From Ramlibacter algicola (GTDB lineage Bacteria; Pseudomonadota; Gammaproteobacteria; Burkholderiales; Burkholderiaceae_C), in the NCBI RefSeq assembly GCF_016641735.1, contig NZ_JAEDAO010000001.1, positions 3,286,001 to 3,350,000 on the forward strand: 64,000 bases of DNA, in the 5' to 3' direction. The translations under genes and the position numbers were made by a program. The notes under the pieces were generated by a model that made no database searches, was not told where the DNA came from, and saw nothing but the letters and a program-made list of their open reading frames with translations. Positions 27,584 through 36,750 of this stretch are shown here, one piece after another. Each line of letters starts with the position of its first letter. Position 1 is the first letter of the stretch.

Positions 27584-28782
27584 ACGACATCCTTCAAGTA
27601 CAGCCCCGACCAGCGTCCGGCTTCCCACAGGCCCTTCGTGCTGTCGCTGCGCGGCAGCAGCAGGTGCCGCAGCAGCGGCTCCAGCGCGGTCGATTGCACG
27701 TCGGCCAGCATCACGTAGCGCGTGGCGACGTCGTCCTCGGCTTCGTTGAGGCGCCCCACCCAGTCCAGCCGCACCAGAGTCTCCAGCACCGGCTCCAGTT
27801 GCAGCGGATCGACTTCGATGGCTGCGACCAGTTCGTCGATGCTCATGCCGCGCCGCGCGGTGTTGCGAACGCGGTGCAATTGCTGCAGCACCTCCAGCGC
27901 CAGCTGGAATTGCCAGCCGTGGGCCGCCGGCACGCGCCGGCTGGCGCCGAGCAGGGCGGGCAGGTAGGCCGCGACGACCGCACCCAGCAGCACCACCGTC
28001 CACGCGACGTAGATCCACACCAGCAGGATCGGGACGGTGGCGAACGCGCCGTACACCATGTTGTACGTGGGCACCTGGCCGAGGTACCAGGCCAGCACGC
28101 GCTTGGCGACCTCGATGCCGATCGCGGCTGCGACGCCGCCGGCCAGGGCATGCGCCCACCGCACGGGCGTGTTCGGCACGAAGCGGTACAGCGACGCGAG
28201 CGCCCCGGCGAGGGCGCCGAATTCGAGCAGGTCGATGAAGAACTGCACGCCGCCCGGGATGCCGCTCACGAGCCCGCGCGACGCATACAGCGCGTACGAC
28301 GTCATGGTCATGCTCGCGGCCAGCAGCAACGGGCCCAGCGTCATCACCGCCCAGTAGATCAGCACGCGTTGCGCCAGCGGACGCGGCCGGCGCACGCGCC
28401 AGATCGCGTTCAGCGTCCTGTCGATCGTCAGCACCAGGGCCAGCGCGGAAAAGAAGAAGGCGGCCAGGCCGGCGACACCCAGCCGGCTGGCCTTGCCGGC
28501 GAACTGGTTCACGTAGGCCAGCACCTGGCGCGCGATGGAATCGGGTACGAGGCTCTGCACCAGCCAGGCCTGCAGCGAGCCCTGCAGCTTGGAGAACATC
28601 GGGAACGCGGTGAACACGGCGAGGGCGACGGTGACCAGCGGCACGAGCGCGATGGTGGTGGTGAACGTCAGGCTGCTCGCGGTGAGGCCCAGGTGGTCCT
28701 CGCGGAAGCGCTCGCGCAGCGTGCGCAGGGCGGGCCCCCATGGGAAGCGCGAGAGCGTCTCGAGCAGGGGAGCCAGCTTCAT
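27580..28782 (-). CDS. YihY/BrkB-family inner-membrane protein
   Basis: A 400-residue protein whose first ~290 residues contain six hydrophobic helices with the family blocks LTASSLTFTTTIALVPLV and LPNTPVRWAHALAGG-like FVPNTPVRWAHALAGGVAAA. The C-terminal ~110 residues are soluble and resemble a winged-helix-like extension seen in longer members. The family was once called ribonuclease BN, but that activity belongs to another gene, and the function is unresolved. Its stop overlaps the stop of the Mpo1-like gene. The gene upstream, DUF2069, is divergent. Confidence 0.88.
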   Translation of the reverse strand: MKLAPLLETLSRFPWGPALRTLRERFREDHLGLTASSLTFTTTIALVPLVTVALAVFTAFPMFSKLQGSLQAWLVQSLVPDSIARQVLAYVNQFAGKASRLGVAGLAAFFFSALALVLTIDRTLNAIWRVRRPRPLAQRVLIYWAVMTLGPLLLAASMTMTSYALYASRGLVSGIPGGVQFFIDLLEFGALAGALASLYRFVPNTPVRWAHALAGGVAAAIGIEVAKRVLAWYLGQVPTYNMVYGAFATVPILLVWIYVAWTVVLLGAVVAAYLPALLGASRRVPAAHGWQFQLALEVLQQLHRVRNTARRGMSIDELVAAIEVDPLQLEPVLETLVRLDWVGRLNEAEDDVATRYVMLADVQSTALEPLLRHLLLPRSDSTKGLWEAGRWSGLYLKDVV

Positions 28783-28805
28783 CGGCCGCTATGATGCCAT
28801 CGCCC

Positions 28806-29174
28806 ATGGACACCCCCGAAGACAGCCACCTGCGCAAGGTCGATGCGACGCGATGGGCGGCCGTGGCATCGCTGCTGGCGCTGGTCGCGGTGTTGCTCGT
28901 GTGGGAGCTCGGATTGCACCGCAGCTGGTGGGCAATCAAGGCGCTGCCGCTGTGCGCGCCGCTCGCCGGGCTGCTCAAGCGCCGCCTCTACACCTACCGC
29001 TGGACGTCGCTGCTCGTGTGGCCCTGGTTCGCCGAGGGCGTCGTGCGGTGCACGACCGACGCCAGCCTCGCGAGCCGCGCTTTCGCCGGCGCCGAAGTCG
29101 CCTTGACGCTGGCCTTGTTCATCGCCTGCTCGCTGCACGTGCGCACCCGGCTGTCGCACAAGGACCCTGCATGA
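28806..29174 (+). CDS. DUF2069 membrane protein
   Basis: A 122-residue protein with four hydrophobic segments and the family-typical [22 protein letters not shown] followed by [12 protein letters not shown]2069 members are small inner-membrane proteins of proteobacteria with no known role. ATG 28806 is chosen because it starts just before the first hydrophobic stretch and lies outside the divergent gene. Its stop overlaps the start of the FAD-linked oxidase (ATGA), so the two are translationally coupled. Confidence 0.85.
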   Translation: MDTPEDSHLRKVDATRWAAVASLLALVAVLLVWELGLHRSWWAIKALPLCAPLAGLLKRRLYTYRWTSLLVWPWFAEGVVRCTTDASLASRAFAGAEVALTLALFIACSLHVRTRLSHKDPA

Positions 29175-30583
29175 CCTCCCTCGTCGACACCTTGCGCTCC
29201 TGCGTCGGGCCCGCCCACGTGCTCGATGCGGGCGACCTGGCCGCCTACGAGCAGGACTGGCGCCGGCGCGTGCGCGGCAAGGCGCTCGCCGTGGTGCGGC
29301 CCGGCAGCACCGCCGAAGTTGCGGCGGTCGTGCGCGCCTGCGCCGCCGCGGGCACGTCGATCGTGCCGCAGGGCGGCAACACCGGGCTCGTCGTCGGCGG
29401 CGTCCCGGATGCCAGCGGCAAGCAGGTCGTCCTGAGCCTGCAGCGCATGAACGCCGTGCGGTCCATCGACGGCGAGAACCTCACGATGACCGCCGAGGCC
29501 GGCTGCGTGCTGCAGGCGGTGCAGGAAGCGGCCGACGCCGCCGGCTTCCTCTTTCCCCTGAGCCTCGCGGCCGAAGGCAGTTGCACGATCGGCGGCAACC
29601 TGTCCACCAACGCCGGCGGCACGCAGGTGCTGCGCTACGGAAACGCGCGCGAGCTGTGCCTGGGGCTGGAAGTCGTCACTGCGCAGGGCGAAATCTGGGA
29701 CGGGCTCGCGGGCCTGCGCAAGGACAACACCGGCTACGACCTGCGGCAGCTGTTCGTGGGCAGCGAAGGCACGCTGGGCGTCATCACGGCGGCGACGCTG
29801 AAGCTGTATCCCAGGCCGGCGGCGACGCTGACCGCATGGGCCGCTGTGCCCTCGATGGAGCACGCGGTGCGGCTGCTCGCGCTGGCGCAAAAGCGGCTCG
29901 CCTCCGGGCTCACCGGGTTCGAAGTGATGGGCGACTTTGCGCTGTCGCTGGTCGCCCGGCACTACCCGCAGCAGCGCGTGCCGTTCCTCGGCCAGACGCC
30001 CTATGGCGTGCTGCTGGAGAACACCGACCACGAATCCGAAGCGCATGCCCGCGCGCAGTTCGAGGCGCTGCTGGAAGCCGCGCTGGAGGACGGCTGCGCC
30101 ACCGACGCCGTCGTCGCCGAGAACATCGCGCAGGCCCACGCGCTGTGGCACGTGCGCGAGAGCATCCCGCTGGCGCAGGCCGAGGAAGGCCTGAACATCA
30201 AGCACGACATCTCGGTGCCGATCTCGCGCATCCCGGCGTTCTGCGCCGCGACCGATGCCGTGCTCCAGCGCGAGATCGCCGGCGTGCGACTGGTGAACTT
30301 CGGCCACCTGGGCGACGGCAACCTGCACTACAACGTCCAGGCGCCCGCAGGTGGCGACATGGCCGCCTTCCTGCGCGAGCAGGAGGAGCGGGTGAACACG
30401 CTGGTCTACGACCAGGTGCACAAGTTCGGCGGCTCCATCAGCGCCGAGCACGGCATCGGCGAGCTGAAGGTGGACAAGCTGCCCCACTACAAGTCGCCCG
30501 TGGCGCTGTCGATGATGCGGGCCGTGAAGGATGCCCTCGATCCGGCCGGCATCCTGAATCCGGGGCGGGTGGTGCGGGGATAA
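29171..30583 (+). CDS. FAD-linked oxidase, D-2-hydroxyacid dehydrogenase type
   Basis: A 470-residue flavoprotein of the GlcD/D-lactate/D-2-hydroxyglutarate dehydrogenase group. The FAD-binding-4 domain occupies about residues 35-215, with [12 protein letters not shown] and [18 protein letters not shown]. The C-terminal FAD-oxidase domain carries [13 protein letters not shown] and [10 protein letters not shown], which hold metal and substrate ligands in characterised members. No signal peptide is present. Likely reactions are oxidation of D-lactate, glycolate or D-2-hydroxyglutarate to the 2-oxoacid; which one is undetermined. It is coupled to DUF2069 upstream and lies 8 bases before thyA. 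Confidence 0.9.
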   Translation: MTSLVDTLRSCVGPAHVLDAGDLAAYEQDWRRRVRGKALAVVRPGSTAEVAAVVRACAAAGTSIVPQGGNTGLVVGGVPDASGKQVVLSLQRMNAVRSIDGENLTMTAEAGCVLQAVQEAADAAGFLFPLSLAAEGSCTIGGNLSTNAGGTQVLRYGNARELCLGLEVVTAQGEIWDGLAGLRKDNTGYDLRQLFVGSEGTLGVITAATLKLYPRPAATLTAWAAVPSMEHAVRLLALAQKRLASGLTGFEVMGDFALSLVARHYPQQRVPFLGQTPYGVLLENTDHESEAHARAQFEALLEAALEDGCATDAVVAENIAQAHALWHVRESIPLAQAEEGLNIKHDISVPISRIPAFCAATDAVLQREIAGVRLVNFGHLGDGNLHYNVQAPAGGDMAAFLREQEERVNTLVYDQVHKFGGSISAEHGIGELKVDKLPHYKSPVALSMMRAVKDALDPAGILNPGRVVRG

Positions 30584-30591
30584 TCGGCGGC

Positions 30592-31401
30592 ATGACGCGC
30601 CAGGTCCGCTCCCAGTACGAAGACTTCATGCGCCATGTGTACGAGCATGGCACCCCGAAGACCGACCGCACCGGCACCGGCACGCGCAGCGTGTTCGGCC
30701 ACCAGATGCGCTTCGACCTGGCCGAAGGCTTCCCGCTGGTCACGACCAAGAAGGTCCACGTCAAGTCCATCATCCACGAACTGCTCTGGTTCCTGGAGGG
30801 CTCGAGCGACAACAACAAGCTGCGCGACCGCGGCGTGACCATCTGGGACGAGTGGGCGCGCGAGGACGGCGACCTGGGGCCGATCTACGGCGTGCAGTGG
30901 CGCAGCTGGCCGACACCCGATGGCGGCCACGTCGACCAGATCGCGCAGGCCGTCGACACGATCCGCAAGAACCCCGATTCGCGCCGCATCATCGTCAGCG
31001 CCTGGAACGTGGCGGACCTGCCGAAGATGGCGCTCGCGCCCTGCCACGCGTTCTTCCAGTTCTACGTGGCCGACGGCAAGCTGTCGTGCCAGCTGTACCA
31101 GCGCAGCGCCGACATCTTCCTGGGCGTGCCGTTCAACATCGCCAGCTACGCGCTGCTCACGCACATGATCGCGCAGCAGTGCGACCTGGGCGTCGGCGAC
31201 TTCGTCTGGACTGGCGGCGACTGCCACATCTACAACAACCACTTCGAGCAGGTCGAGCTGCAGCTGTCGCGCCAGCCGTTCCCGTATCCCGAGCTGGTGA
31301 TCAAGCGCAAGCCGGCGTCGATCTTCGACTACAAGTTCGAGGACTTCGAGATCGTGGGCTACGAGTGCCATCCGGGCATCAAGGCGCCCGTGGCGGTCTG
31401 A
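30592..31401 (+). CDS. thyA: Thymidylate synthase
   Basis: A 269-residue enzyme that methylates dUMP to dTMP with methylenetetrahydrofolate. The catalytic Cys is residue 151 in [12 protein letters not shown]. The substrate motifs [22 protein letters not shown] and [10 protein letters not shown] are intact. Length fits the E. coli-type short enzyme. ATG 30592 begins 8 bases after the oxidase stop. folA follows after one base, so the enzyme that regenerates tetrahydrofolate from the dihydrofolate released here is made from the same message. Confidence 0.97.
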   Translation: MTRQVRSQYEDFMRHVYEHGTPKTDRTGTGTRSVFGHQMRFDLAEGFPLVTTKKVHVKSIIHELLWFLEGSSDNNKLRDRGVTIWDEWAREDGDLGPIYGVQWRSWPTPDGGHVDQIAQAVDTIRKNPDSRRIIVSAWNVADLPKMALAPCHAFFQFYVADGKLSCQLYQRSADIFLGVPFNIASYALLTHMIAQQCDLGVGDFVWTGGDCHIYNNHFEQVELQLSRQPFPYPELVIKRKPASIFDYKFEDFEIVGYECHPGIKAPVAV

Positions 31402-31402
31402 C

Positions 31403-31885
31403 ATGGTGCTTGGCCTCATCTACGCCCGCGCCGCCAATGGCGTCATCGGCAAGGAAGGCAAGCTGCCCTGGCACCTGCCCGAAGACCTGGCGCACTTCAA
31501 GCGCGTGACGCTCGGCGCACCCGTCATCATGGGCCGCAGGACCTGGGACTCGCTGCCGCCGAAGTTCCGGCCGCTGCCGGGCCGGCGCAACATCGTGGTG
31601 ACGCGCCAGGTGGACTGGCACGTGGAAGGCGCCGAACGCGCCGCGTCGCTGGAGCAGGCGCTGGCCAGTTGCGCGCACGAACCGAAGGCCTGGATCATCG
31701 GCGGCGCCGAGTTGTACCGCCAGGCCGAAAGGCGGGCGCACGTGGTGGAAGTGACGGAGATCGAGCAGGACTTCGACGGCGATGCCTTCGCCCCCACGCT
31801 TGGCGGCGACTGGCGCGAAGTCGCCCGCGAGCGCATCCAGGCCGCATCGGGCCTGCACCTGAGTTTCGTCAGGTTCGAGCGGTAG
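31403..31885 (+). CDS. folA: Dihydrofolate reductase
   Basis: A 160-residue reductase that regenerates tetrahydrofolate with NADPH. The N-terminal block IYARAANGVIGKEGKLPWHLPEDLAHFK holds the Met20-type loop and the catalytic acidic residue after the Trp. The NADPH motifs GRRTWDSLP and IIGGAELYRQA are present. Size is normal. It is coupled to thyA by a single intervening base. Confidence 0.96.
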   Translation: MVLGLIYARAANGVIGKEGKLPWHLPEDLAHFKRVTLGAPVIMGRRTWDSLPPKFRPLPGRRNIVVTRQVDWHVEGAERAASLEQALASCAHEPKAWIIGGAELYRQAERRAHVVEVTEIEQDFDGDAFAPTLGGDWREVARERIQAASGLHLSFVRFER

Positions 31886-31915
31886 AACAACGGCTTTTCC
31901 CCGAGGAGGATTCCC

Positions 31916-32518
31916 ATGTCAGGAGCCGGCTTCCACGTGCACGGCCCGCACGACCACGAACTGGAGCACGCCCAGCAGCACGCTGCGGAGCACGGGCACC
32001 ACGGTCTGGGCGGCGGCAGCATGACCAACCAGATCGCGATGTTCACGGCGGTGATCGCCACCGTCGGCGCAATCTTCGCGTACATGGGCGGCTCCACGCA
32101 GGCCAACGCCGGCCTGTACAAGAACAACGCCGCGATCAAGAAGACCGAAGCGTCCAACCAGTGGAACTTCTACCAGGCCAAGAGCAGCAAGCAGAACCTG
32201 TCCGAACTGGCGATGGTGCTCGTCGCCGACGACAGGAAGCCTGCGTACCAGAAGGAAGTCGAGCGCTACAAGCTGGAGAAGGCCGAGATCAAGCTGGCCG
32301 CCGACAAGCTCGAAGCCGAAGCGCTGGACTGGGACAGGAAGAGCGACGAGCAGATGCACCAGCACCATCGCTGGGCGCAGGCGACCACCGCGCTGCAGGT
32401 GTCGATCGCGCTGGCCGCCATCGCGCTGCTCACGAAGAAGAAGTGGCTCGAGTGGGGCATGTTCGGCGTCGGCGCCCTCGGTGCCGTGATCGGCGCCCTC
32501 GCCTTCCTGCATTTCTGA
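31916..32518 (+). CDS. DUF4337 membrane protein with His-rich N-terminus
   Basis: A 200-residue protein. Nine His residues lie within the first 30 positions (HVHGPHDHELEH..., HGHH), ahead of a membrane helix at about 38-58. A charged, probably coiled helical region follows (about 65-155), and two hydrophobic segments close the protein (about 160-200). The layout matches DUF4337, whose function is unknown. The His cluster could bind metal ions, but this is only inference. GAGGA precedes the ATG. xthA follows after 4 bases. Confidence 0.8.
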   Translation: MSGAGFHVHGPHDHELEHAQQHAAEHGHHGLGGGSMTNQIAMFTAVIATVGAIFAYMGGSTQANAGLYKNNAAIKKTEASNQWNFYQAKSSKQNLSELAMVLVADDRKPAYQKEVERYKLEKAEIKLAADKLEAEALDWDRKSDEQMHQHHRWAQATTALQVSIALAAIALLTKKKWLEWGMFGVGALGAVIGALAFLHF

Positions 32519-32522
32519 CGCC

Positions 32523-33299
32523 GTGAAGATCACCACCTGGAACGTCAATTCGCTGACGGCGCGGCTGCAGCATGTGCTGGACTGGCTGGCGGCGAATCCG
32601 GTCGACGTGCTGTGCCTGCAGGAGCTGAAGCTCACCGAGGACAAGTTCCCGCTGATGGAACTGCAGGCCGCCGGTTACCCGCACTGCGCCGTGTTCGGGC
32701 AGAAGACGTACAACGGCGTCGCGATCCTCAGCCGCACCGAGGTGCGCGACGTCTCCCGCAACATCACGCACTTCCCGGACGAGAACTCGCGCGTCATCAC
32801 CGGCACGGTGGACGGCCCGCTGGGGCCGCTGCGCATCGTCAACGGCTACTTCGTCAACGGCCAGGCGCCGGGCACGGAGAAGTTCACCTACAAGATGAAC
32901 TGGCTGGGTGGCATGAACGCGCACCTCTGCGACGAGCTGAAGCAGCACGAGCGGCTGGTGCTGCTGGGCGACTTCAACATCGCGCCCGAAGACCGCGACT
33001 CGTACGACCCTGAGGGCCTGCGCGACACGATCCACCACACGAAGGAGGAGCGCGAGCACTTCCAGCGCCTGCTCGGGCTGGGGCTGTGCGACAGCTTCCG
33101 CCTGTTCGAGCAGCCGGAGAAGAGCTACAGCTGGTGGGACTACCGCATGCTCGGCTACCAGAAGAACCGCGGGCTGCGCATCGACCACATCCTGGTGAGC
33201 GAGGCCCTGCGCCCCCACGTCAAGGCCTGCGCCATCGACCGCGTCCCGCGCAAGTGGAAGCAGCCTAGCGACCACGCGCCGGTCACGCTGGAGATCTAG
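32523..33299 (+). CDS. xthA: Exodeoxyribonuclease III
   Basis: A 258-residue AP-endonuclease/3'-exonuclease of base-excision repair. Metal and catalytic motifs are WNVNSL at the N-terminus, CLQELKLTED, NGVAILSR, LGDFNIAPED and the terminal SDHAPV with its Asp-His pair. It starts at GTG 32523, with no nearer ATG consistent with the conserved N-terminus. It follows the DUF4337 gene by 4 bases. Palindromic repeat A3 lies between it and convergent ntrC. Confidence 0.95.
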   Translation: MKITTWNVNSLTARLQHVLDWLAANPVDVLCLQELKLTEDKFPLMELQAAGYPHCAVFGQKTYNGVAILSRTEVRDVSRNITHFPDENSRVITGTVDGPLGPLRIVNGYFVNGQAPGTEKFTYKMNWLGGMNAHLCDELKQHERLVLLGDFNIAPEDRDSYDPEGLRDTIHHTKEEREHFQRLLGLGLCDSFRLFEQPEKSYSWWDYRMLGYQKNRGLRIDHILVSEALRPHVKACAIDRVPRKWKQPSDHAPVTLEI

Positions 33300-33316
33300 G
33301 CATCGAGGCGCTGCGC

Positions 33317-33428
33317 GCGGCTCGACGCGGTGGTCGCAGAGGAAAGAGAGAGGACACAGAGCCGCCACTGGATGGCTTCGCTGCCACCCAGTCACCTCTC
33401 TCTCCTCTGCGTCCTCTGCGTTGAGACC
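33317..33428. repeat. Palindromic GCAGAGG-rich intergenic repeat, copy A3
   Basis: The third copy of the family lies between convergent xthA and ntrC. The right end reads CCTCTGCGTCCTCTGCGTTG and the left end mirrors it with CTCGACGCGG, CGCAGAGG and GACACAGAG. A short central palindrome is formed by CTGGATGG and CCACCCAG. The right flank (33429-33447) is GCGCGCAAGCGCCGCAC, which matches the reverse complement of the left flank of copy A1. Confidence 0.8.
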
Positions 33429-33449
33429 AGGCGCGCAAGCGCCGCACGC

Positions 33450-34913
33450 TCACTCGAGTCCCAGCTCCTGGATCTTGCGCGTGATGGTGTTGCGGCCGAT
33501 GCCGAGCTTTTGGGCGGCTTCGATGCGGCGGCCGCGCGTGTGCGCAAGCGCGGTCAGGATCAGGCGCGACTCGATCCGGCGCGTCAGCTGGTCCCAGACG
33601 TCCACGTTGCCGGCCTGCAGCAACTGCATGGCTTCGGCTTCGAGACCGGCTTCCCAGTTGCCGGCCACGACGGGCGCAGAGACCGCTGGGGCAGTGGATG
33701 CCTGCGGGGCCGCCGCAGGCGTCGCACTGGGAACAGGCGCGTCGGCAGGCGCGGCCGCCACTTCCGGTGGCAGGTCCTTGGGTTCGACCAGCTGCGCGGG
33801 CGCCATCACCGTCAGCCAGTGGCACACGTTCTCCAGCTGGCGCACGTTGCCGGGGAAGGCGAACGACGTCAGGCGCGCGAGCGCCGCTTCCGAGATGCGC
33901 TTGGGTTCCACGCCCAGCTGCTTGGCCGACTGCTGCAGGAAGTGGCGCGCGAGCATGGGGATGTCCTCGCGCCGCTCGCGCAGCGCGGGCAACCGCAGGC
34001 GGATCACGTTGAGGCGGTGGAACAGGTCCTCGCGGAACGCGCCGTCCTTGACGCGCTGCTCGAGGTCCTGGTGGGTCGCGGCGATCACGCGCACGTTGGC
34101 CTTCACGGCGTTGTGGCCCCCGACGCGGTAGAAGTGCCCGTCGGACAGCACGCGCAGCAGGCGCGTCTGCAGGTCGAAGGGCATGTCACCGATCTCGTCC
34201 AGGAACAGCGTGCCGCCCTCGGCCTGCTCGAAGCGGCCGCGGCGCATGGTCTGCGCGCCGGTGAAGGCGCCGCGCTCGTGGCCGAACAGCTCCGACTCCA
34301 GCAGGTCCTTCGGGATGGCCGCGGTGTTGATCGCGACGAAGGGGCCACCCGCGCGCGGCGAATGCTTGTGCAGCGCGCGCGCCACCAGTTCCTTGCCCGT
34401 GCCGGACTCGCCGGTGATCATCACCGTGACGTTGCTCTGCGACAGGCGGCCGATGGCGCGGAACACGTCCTGCATCGCCGGCGCCTGGCCGAGCATCTCG
34501 GGCGCGGCGGCGAGCCGTTCCTCGGCGAATTCCTCGCGCTGGCTCTCCTCCACCGCGCGCCGGATCAATTCGACGGCCTTGGGCAGGTCGAAGGGCTTGG
34601 GCAGGTATTCGAACGCGCCGCCCTGGAAGGCGGAGACGGCGCTGTCCAGGTCGGAGAACGCCGTCATGATGATCACGGGCAGCCCGGGCAGCTTCTCCTT
34701 GACCTTGGACAGCAGGTCCAGGCCGTTGCCCCCCGGCATGCGGATGTCGCTGACCAGGATCTGCGGGCCCTGGTCGTCGCTGGCGCCCTCCAGCGCCTGC
34801 AGCACCTCGCGCGCGCTGGTGAAGCTGCGGGTGGGCAGCTCCTCGCGCAGCAGCGCCTTCTCCAGCACGAAGCGGATGGATTGGTCATCGTCAACGATCC
34901 AGATCGGCTTCAT
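33450..34913 (-). CDS. ntrC: Nitrogen regulation response regulator NtrC
   Basis: A 487-residue sigma-54-dependent activator. The receiver domain has its Asp at residue 56 (LVSDIRMPGG). The AAA+ domain shows Walker A GESGTGKE, the sigma-54 contact loop GAFTGA and Walker B GGTLFLDEIGDM. A Pro/Ala-rich linker leads to a C-terminal Fis-type helix-turn-helix (AAQKLGIGRNTITRKIQEL). It is phosphorylated by NtrB under nitrogen limitation and binds upstream of promoters such as that of glnA. It follows ntrB by 40 bases and is the last gene of its operon. Confidence 0.97.
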   Translation of the reverse strand: MKPIWIVDDDQSIRFVLEKALLREELPTRSFTSAREVLQALEGASDDQGPQILVSDIRMPGGNGLDLLSKVKEKLPGLPVIIMTAFSDLDSAVSAFQGGAFEYLPKPFDLPKAVELIRRAVEESQREEFAEERLAAAPEMLGQAPAMQDVFRAIGRLSQSNVTVMITGESGTGKELVARALHKHSPRAGGPFVAINTAAIPKDLLESELFGHERGAFTGAQTMRRGRFEQAEGGTLFLDEIGDMPFDLQTRLLRVLSDGHFYRVGGHNAVKANVRVIAATHQDLEQRVKDGAFREDLFHRLNVIRLRLPALRERREDIPMLARHFLQQSAKQLGVEPKRISEAALARLTSFAFPGNVRQLENVCHWLTVMAPAQLVEPKDLPPEVAAAPADAPVPSATPAAAPQASTAPAVSAPVVAGNWEAGLEAEAMQLLQAGNVDVWDQLTRRIESRLILTALAHTRGRRIEAAQKLGIGRNTITRKIQELGLE

Positions 34914-34953
34914 GGGGGGCTGTCACCTCGTAGGGTCTTTGCTCAAGTTGGCG

Positions 34954-36030
34954 TCAGGGCAATGGAATCAGGATCTTGAAATCCGTCCTCCCCGGCACGC
35001 TGTCGCATTCGACCAGGCCATGGTGCTGCTGCACGAAGGTTTGCGCCAGCGTCAGCCCCAGGCCGGACCCGCCTTCGCGCCCCGAGACGAGGGGGTAGAA
35101 GATGCGGTCCTTGATCGCGTCGGGCACGCCGGGCCCGTTGTCGATGACATGCAATTCCAGTGCCAGTCGGTAGCGCTGCTTGCCGAAAGTCACCTGCCGC
35201 GCGACGCGGGTGCGAAAGACCAGCTGCGCGTCGCCCGCCGCGATGCGCTCGGCCAGCGCCTGGCAGGCGTTGTGCGCGATGTTCAGCACGGCCTGGATCA
35301 ACTGCTCGCGGTCGCCGCGGAACTCGGGCAGCGACGTGTCGTAGTCGCGCACGACCGACAGCCCGCGCGGGAACTCGGCCAGGATGAGCGAGCGCACGCG
35401 TTCGCAGACCTCGTGGATGTTCACGTCGCCCACCACGTGCGGCTTGCGGTGCGGCGCGAGCAGCCGGTCCACCAGCGTCTGCAGCCGGTCGGCCTCGTGG
35501 ATGATGACCTGCGTGTATTCCTTCAGGTCGCGTCCCTGGATCTCCATCTCCAGCAGCTGCGCCGCGCCGCGGATGCCGCCCAGGGGGTTCTTGATCTCGT
35601 GCGCCAGGTTGCGGATCAATTCCTTGTTGGCCTGGGCCTGGTCCAGCAGGCGCTCCTCGCGTTCCTGCCGCGCCTGCTGCTCCAGCGGCAGCAGCTCGAC
35701 CACGATCTCGCCGGCGCTCTCCGTCTGTGCCACCACGACGTGGACCTGCAGGGCGTCGACGCCGTGGCGCACCAGCCAGCCGTCGTAGCGCATCGCCGCG
35801 TACTCGTTGCTGCCGGCGCCCTCTATGGCGGTGCGCAGCCGTTGCGGCTCGGTGAAGAAGGTGGGAAGGCTGGCGCCTTCGATCATGCGGCGCGAGGTGC
35901 CCAGGGCATCCTCCAGCGCGGCGTTGGCGAACAGCACGGTGCCGTCCGGCGTCACCACGGCCACCAGCGTGGCGAGCAGGTCGAAGGCCTGGAAGCGGTC
36001 CTGCGCCCGGCCGGGTGCTGGCGCGCTCAA
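34954..36030 (-). CDS. ntrB: Nitrogen regulation sensor kinase NtrB
   Basis: A 358-residue soluble histidine kinase that phosphorylates NtrC and is controlled by PII. It has an N-terminal PAS domain (about 15-120). The H-box is NLAHEIKNPLGGIRGAAQLLE, the N-box NIAHNACQAL, the G1 box DNGPGVPD and the G2 box GGSGLGLTLAQ. There is no membrane segment, as expected for NtrB/GlnL. It starts 4 bases after the DUF4124 gene and precedes ntrC, so a DUF4124-ntrB-ntrC unit is likely. Confidence 0.95.
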   Translation of the reverse strand: MSAPAPGRAQDRFQAFDLLATLVAVVTPDGTVLFANAALEDALGTSRRMIEGASLPTFFTEPQRLRTAIEGAGSNEYAAMRYDGWLVRHGVDALQVHVVVAQTESAGEIVVELLPLEQQARQEREERLLDQAQANKELIRNLAHEIKNPLGGIRGAAQLLEMEIQGRDLKEYTQVIIHEADRLQTLVDRLLAPHRKPHVVGDVNIHEVCERVRSLILAEFPRGLSVVRDYDTSLPEFRGDREQLIQAVLNIAHNACQALAERIAAGDAQLVFRTRVARQVTFGKQRYRLALELHVIDNGPGVPDAIKDRIFYPLVSGREGGSGLGLTLAQTFVQQHHGLVECDSVPGRTDFKILIPLP

Positions 36031-36034
36031 GCGA

Positions 36035-36550
36035 TCACTGCTTGGCGGTGGGGGGGCCCATGCGCGACAGCTCGCGCTTGATGCCCGCGATGTCGCTCTC
36101 GTTGCGGGACATGCTGGCCTTGAGTTCCTCGACGCGGTCGAGGTACTTCTGGTGGTTGCGGCCCTCGGCGCCCTGCTTTTCGGGCTCGCCCTTGTTCCAT
36201 TCCTTGACCAGTTCGGCCTGCCGCGACTCGGCCTTCTTCAGCTCGGCTTCGAGGATGGAGCGCGCTTCCGCATCGCGCGCCTTCTGCTCGGGCGTATCGA
36301 TGCGCGAGCCGGACGCGGCCGGGTTGACGTTGGCGACGCGCACGGCGTTGGCGCTGTTCACCTTCGTGCCTTCGACGACCGTGACGTTGCGGCTTTCCAC
36401 CTGCTTGCAGCCACCCGACTGCGCCTCGCGGGCGTCGTTCGTGTAGGTGTTGCCGCAGCGCCAGACGGTGCTGCCCCCTTGCGCGTGCGCGAGGGGGGCC
36501 GCCAGGCCACAGGCCAGGGCGAAGGAAACGGTGGTCAGCGCGGACTTCAT
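36035..36550 (-). CDS. DUF4124-like exported protein
   Basis: A 171-residue protein with a signal peptide ending near AHA (MKSALTTVSFALACGLAAPLAHA). A DUF4124-like segment comes next (GGSTVWRCGNTYTNDA) with paired Cys, and then a long charged helix, probably a coiled coil (about 90-165). Its role is unknown. ATG 36550 has AAGGAG upstream at a workable distance. It lies between glnA, which has its own terminator, and ntrB, which it precedes by 4 bases. A sigma-70-like promoter is visible upstream, and this would make it the leading gene of the ntrBC operon. Confidence 0.82.
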   Translation of the reverse strand: MKSALTTVSFALACGLAAPLAHAQGGSTVWRCGNTYTNDAREAQSGGCKQVESRNVTVVEGTKVNSANAVRVANVNPAASGSRIDTPEQKARDAEARSILEAELKKAESRQAELVKEWNKGEPEKQGAEGRNHQKYLDRVEELKASMSRNESDIAGIKRELSRMGPPTAKQ

Positions 36551-36592
36551 GGACGGTGCTCCTTGCATGGGCATGCTCGGGGACGGCCTTGC

Positions 36593-36621
36593 AGTATCGC
36601 GCAACTCTTCAGGTTGTCCAA
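36593..36621 (-). promoter_or_regulatory. Probable sigma-70 promoter of the DUF4124-ntrB-ntrC unit
   Basis: On the minus strand TTGGAC (36616-36621) and GATACT (36593-36598) are separated by 17 bases. Both are good matches to -35 and -10 boxes. Transcription would begin near 36586 and give a leader of about 36 bases to the DUF4124 start. Its position just after the glnA terminator fits an independent promoter. Confidence 0.55.
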
Positions 36622-36683
36622 GCAACCCCATGATTCCAAACGGAAAACGGCGTTGCGGGGGCATAAAGTCCCACCCCTGCAAC

Positions 36684-36711
36684 GAAAAAGGGACGGCCCT
36701 GGCCGTCCCTT
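36684..36711 (-). terminator. Intrinsic terminator of glnA
   Basis: Read on the minus strand, the stem GGGACGGCC/GGCCGTCCC, flanked by A/T pairs, is followed by TTTTT. It lies 40 bases after the glnA stop and separates glnA from the ntrBC unit. Confidence 0.85.
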
Positions 36712-36750
36712 TCGTCGCGCGGCTGGATTGGCATCCAGCCCCGGCCAGCG

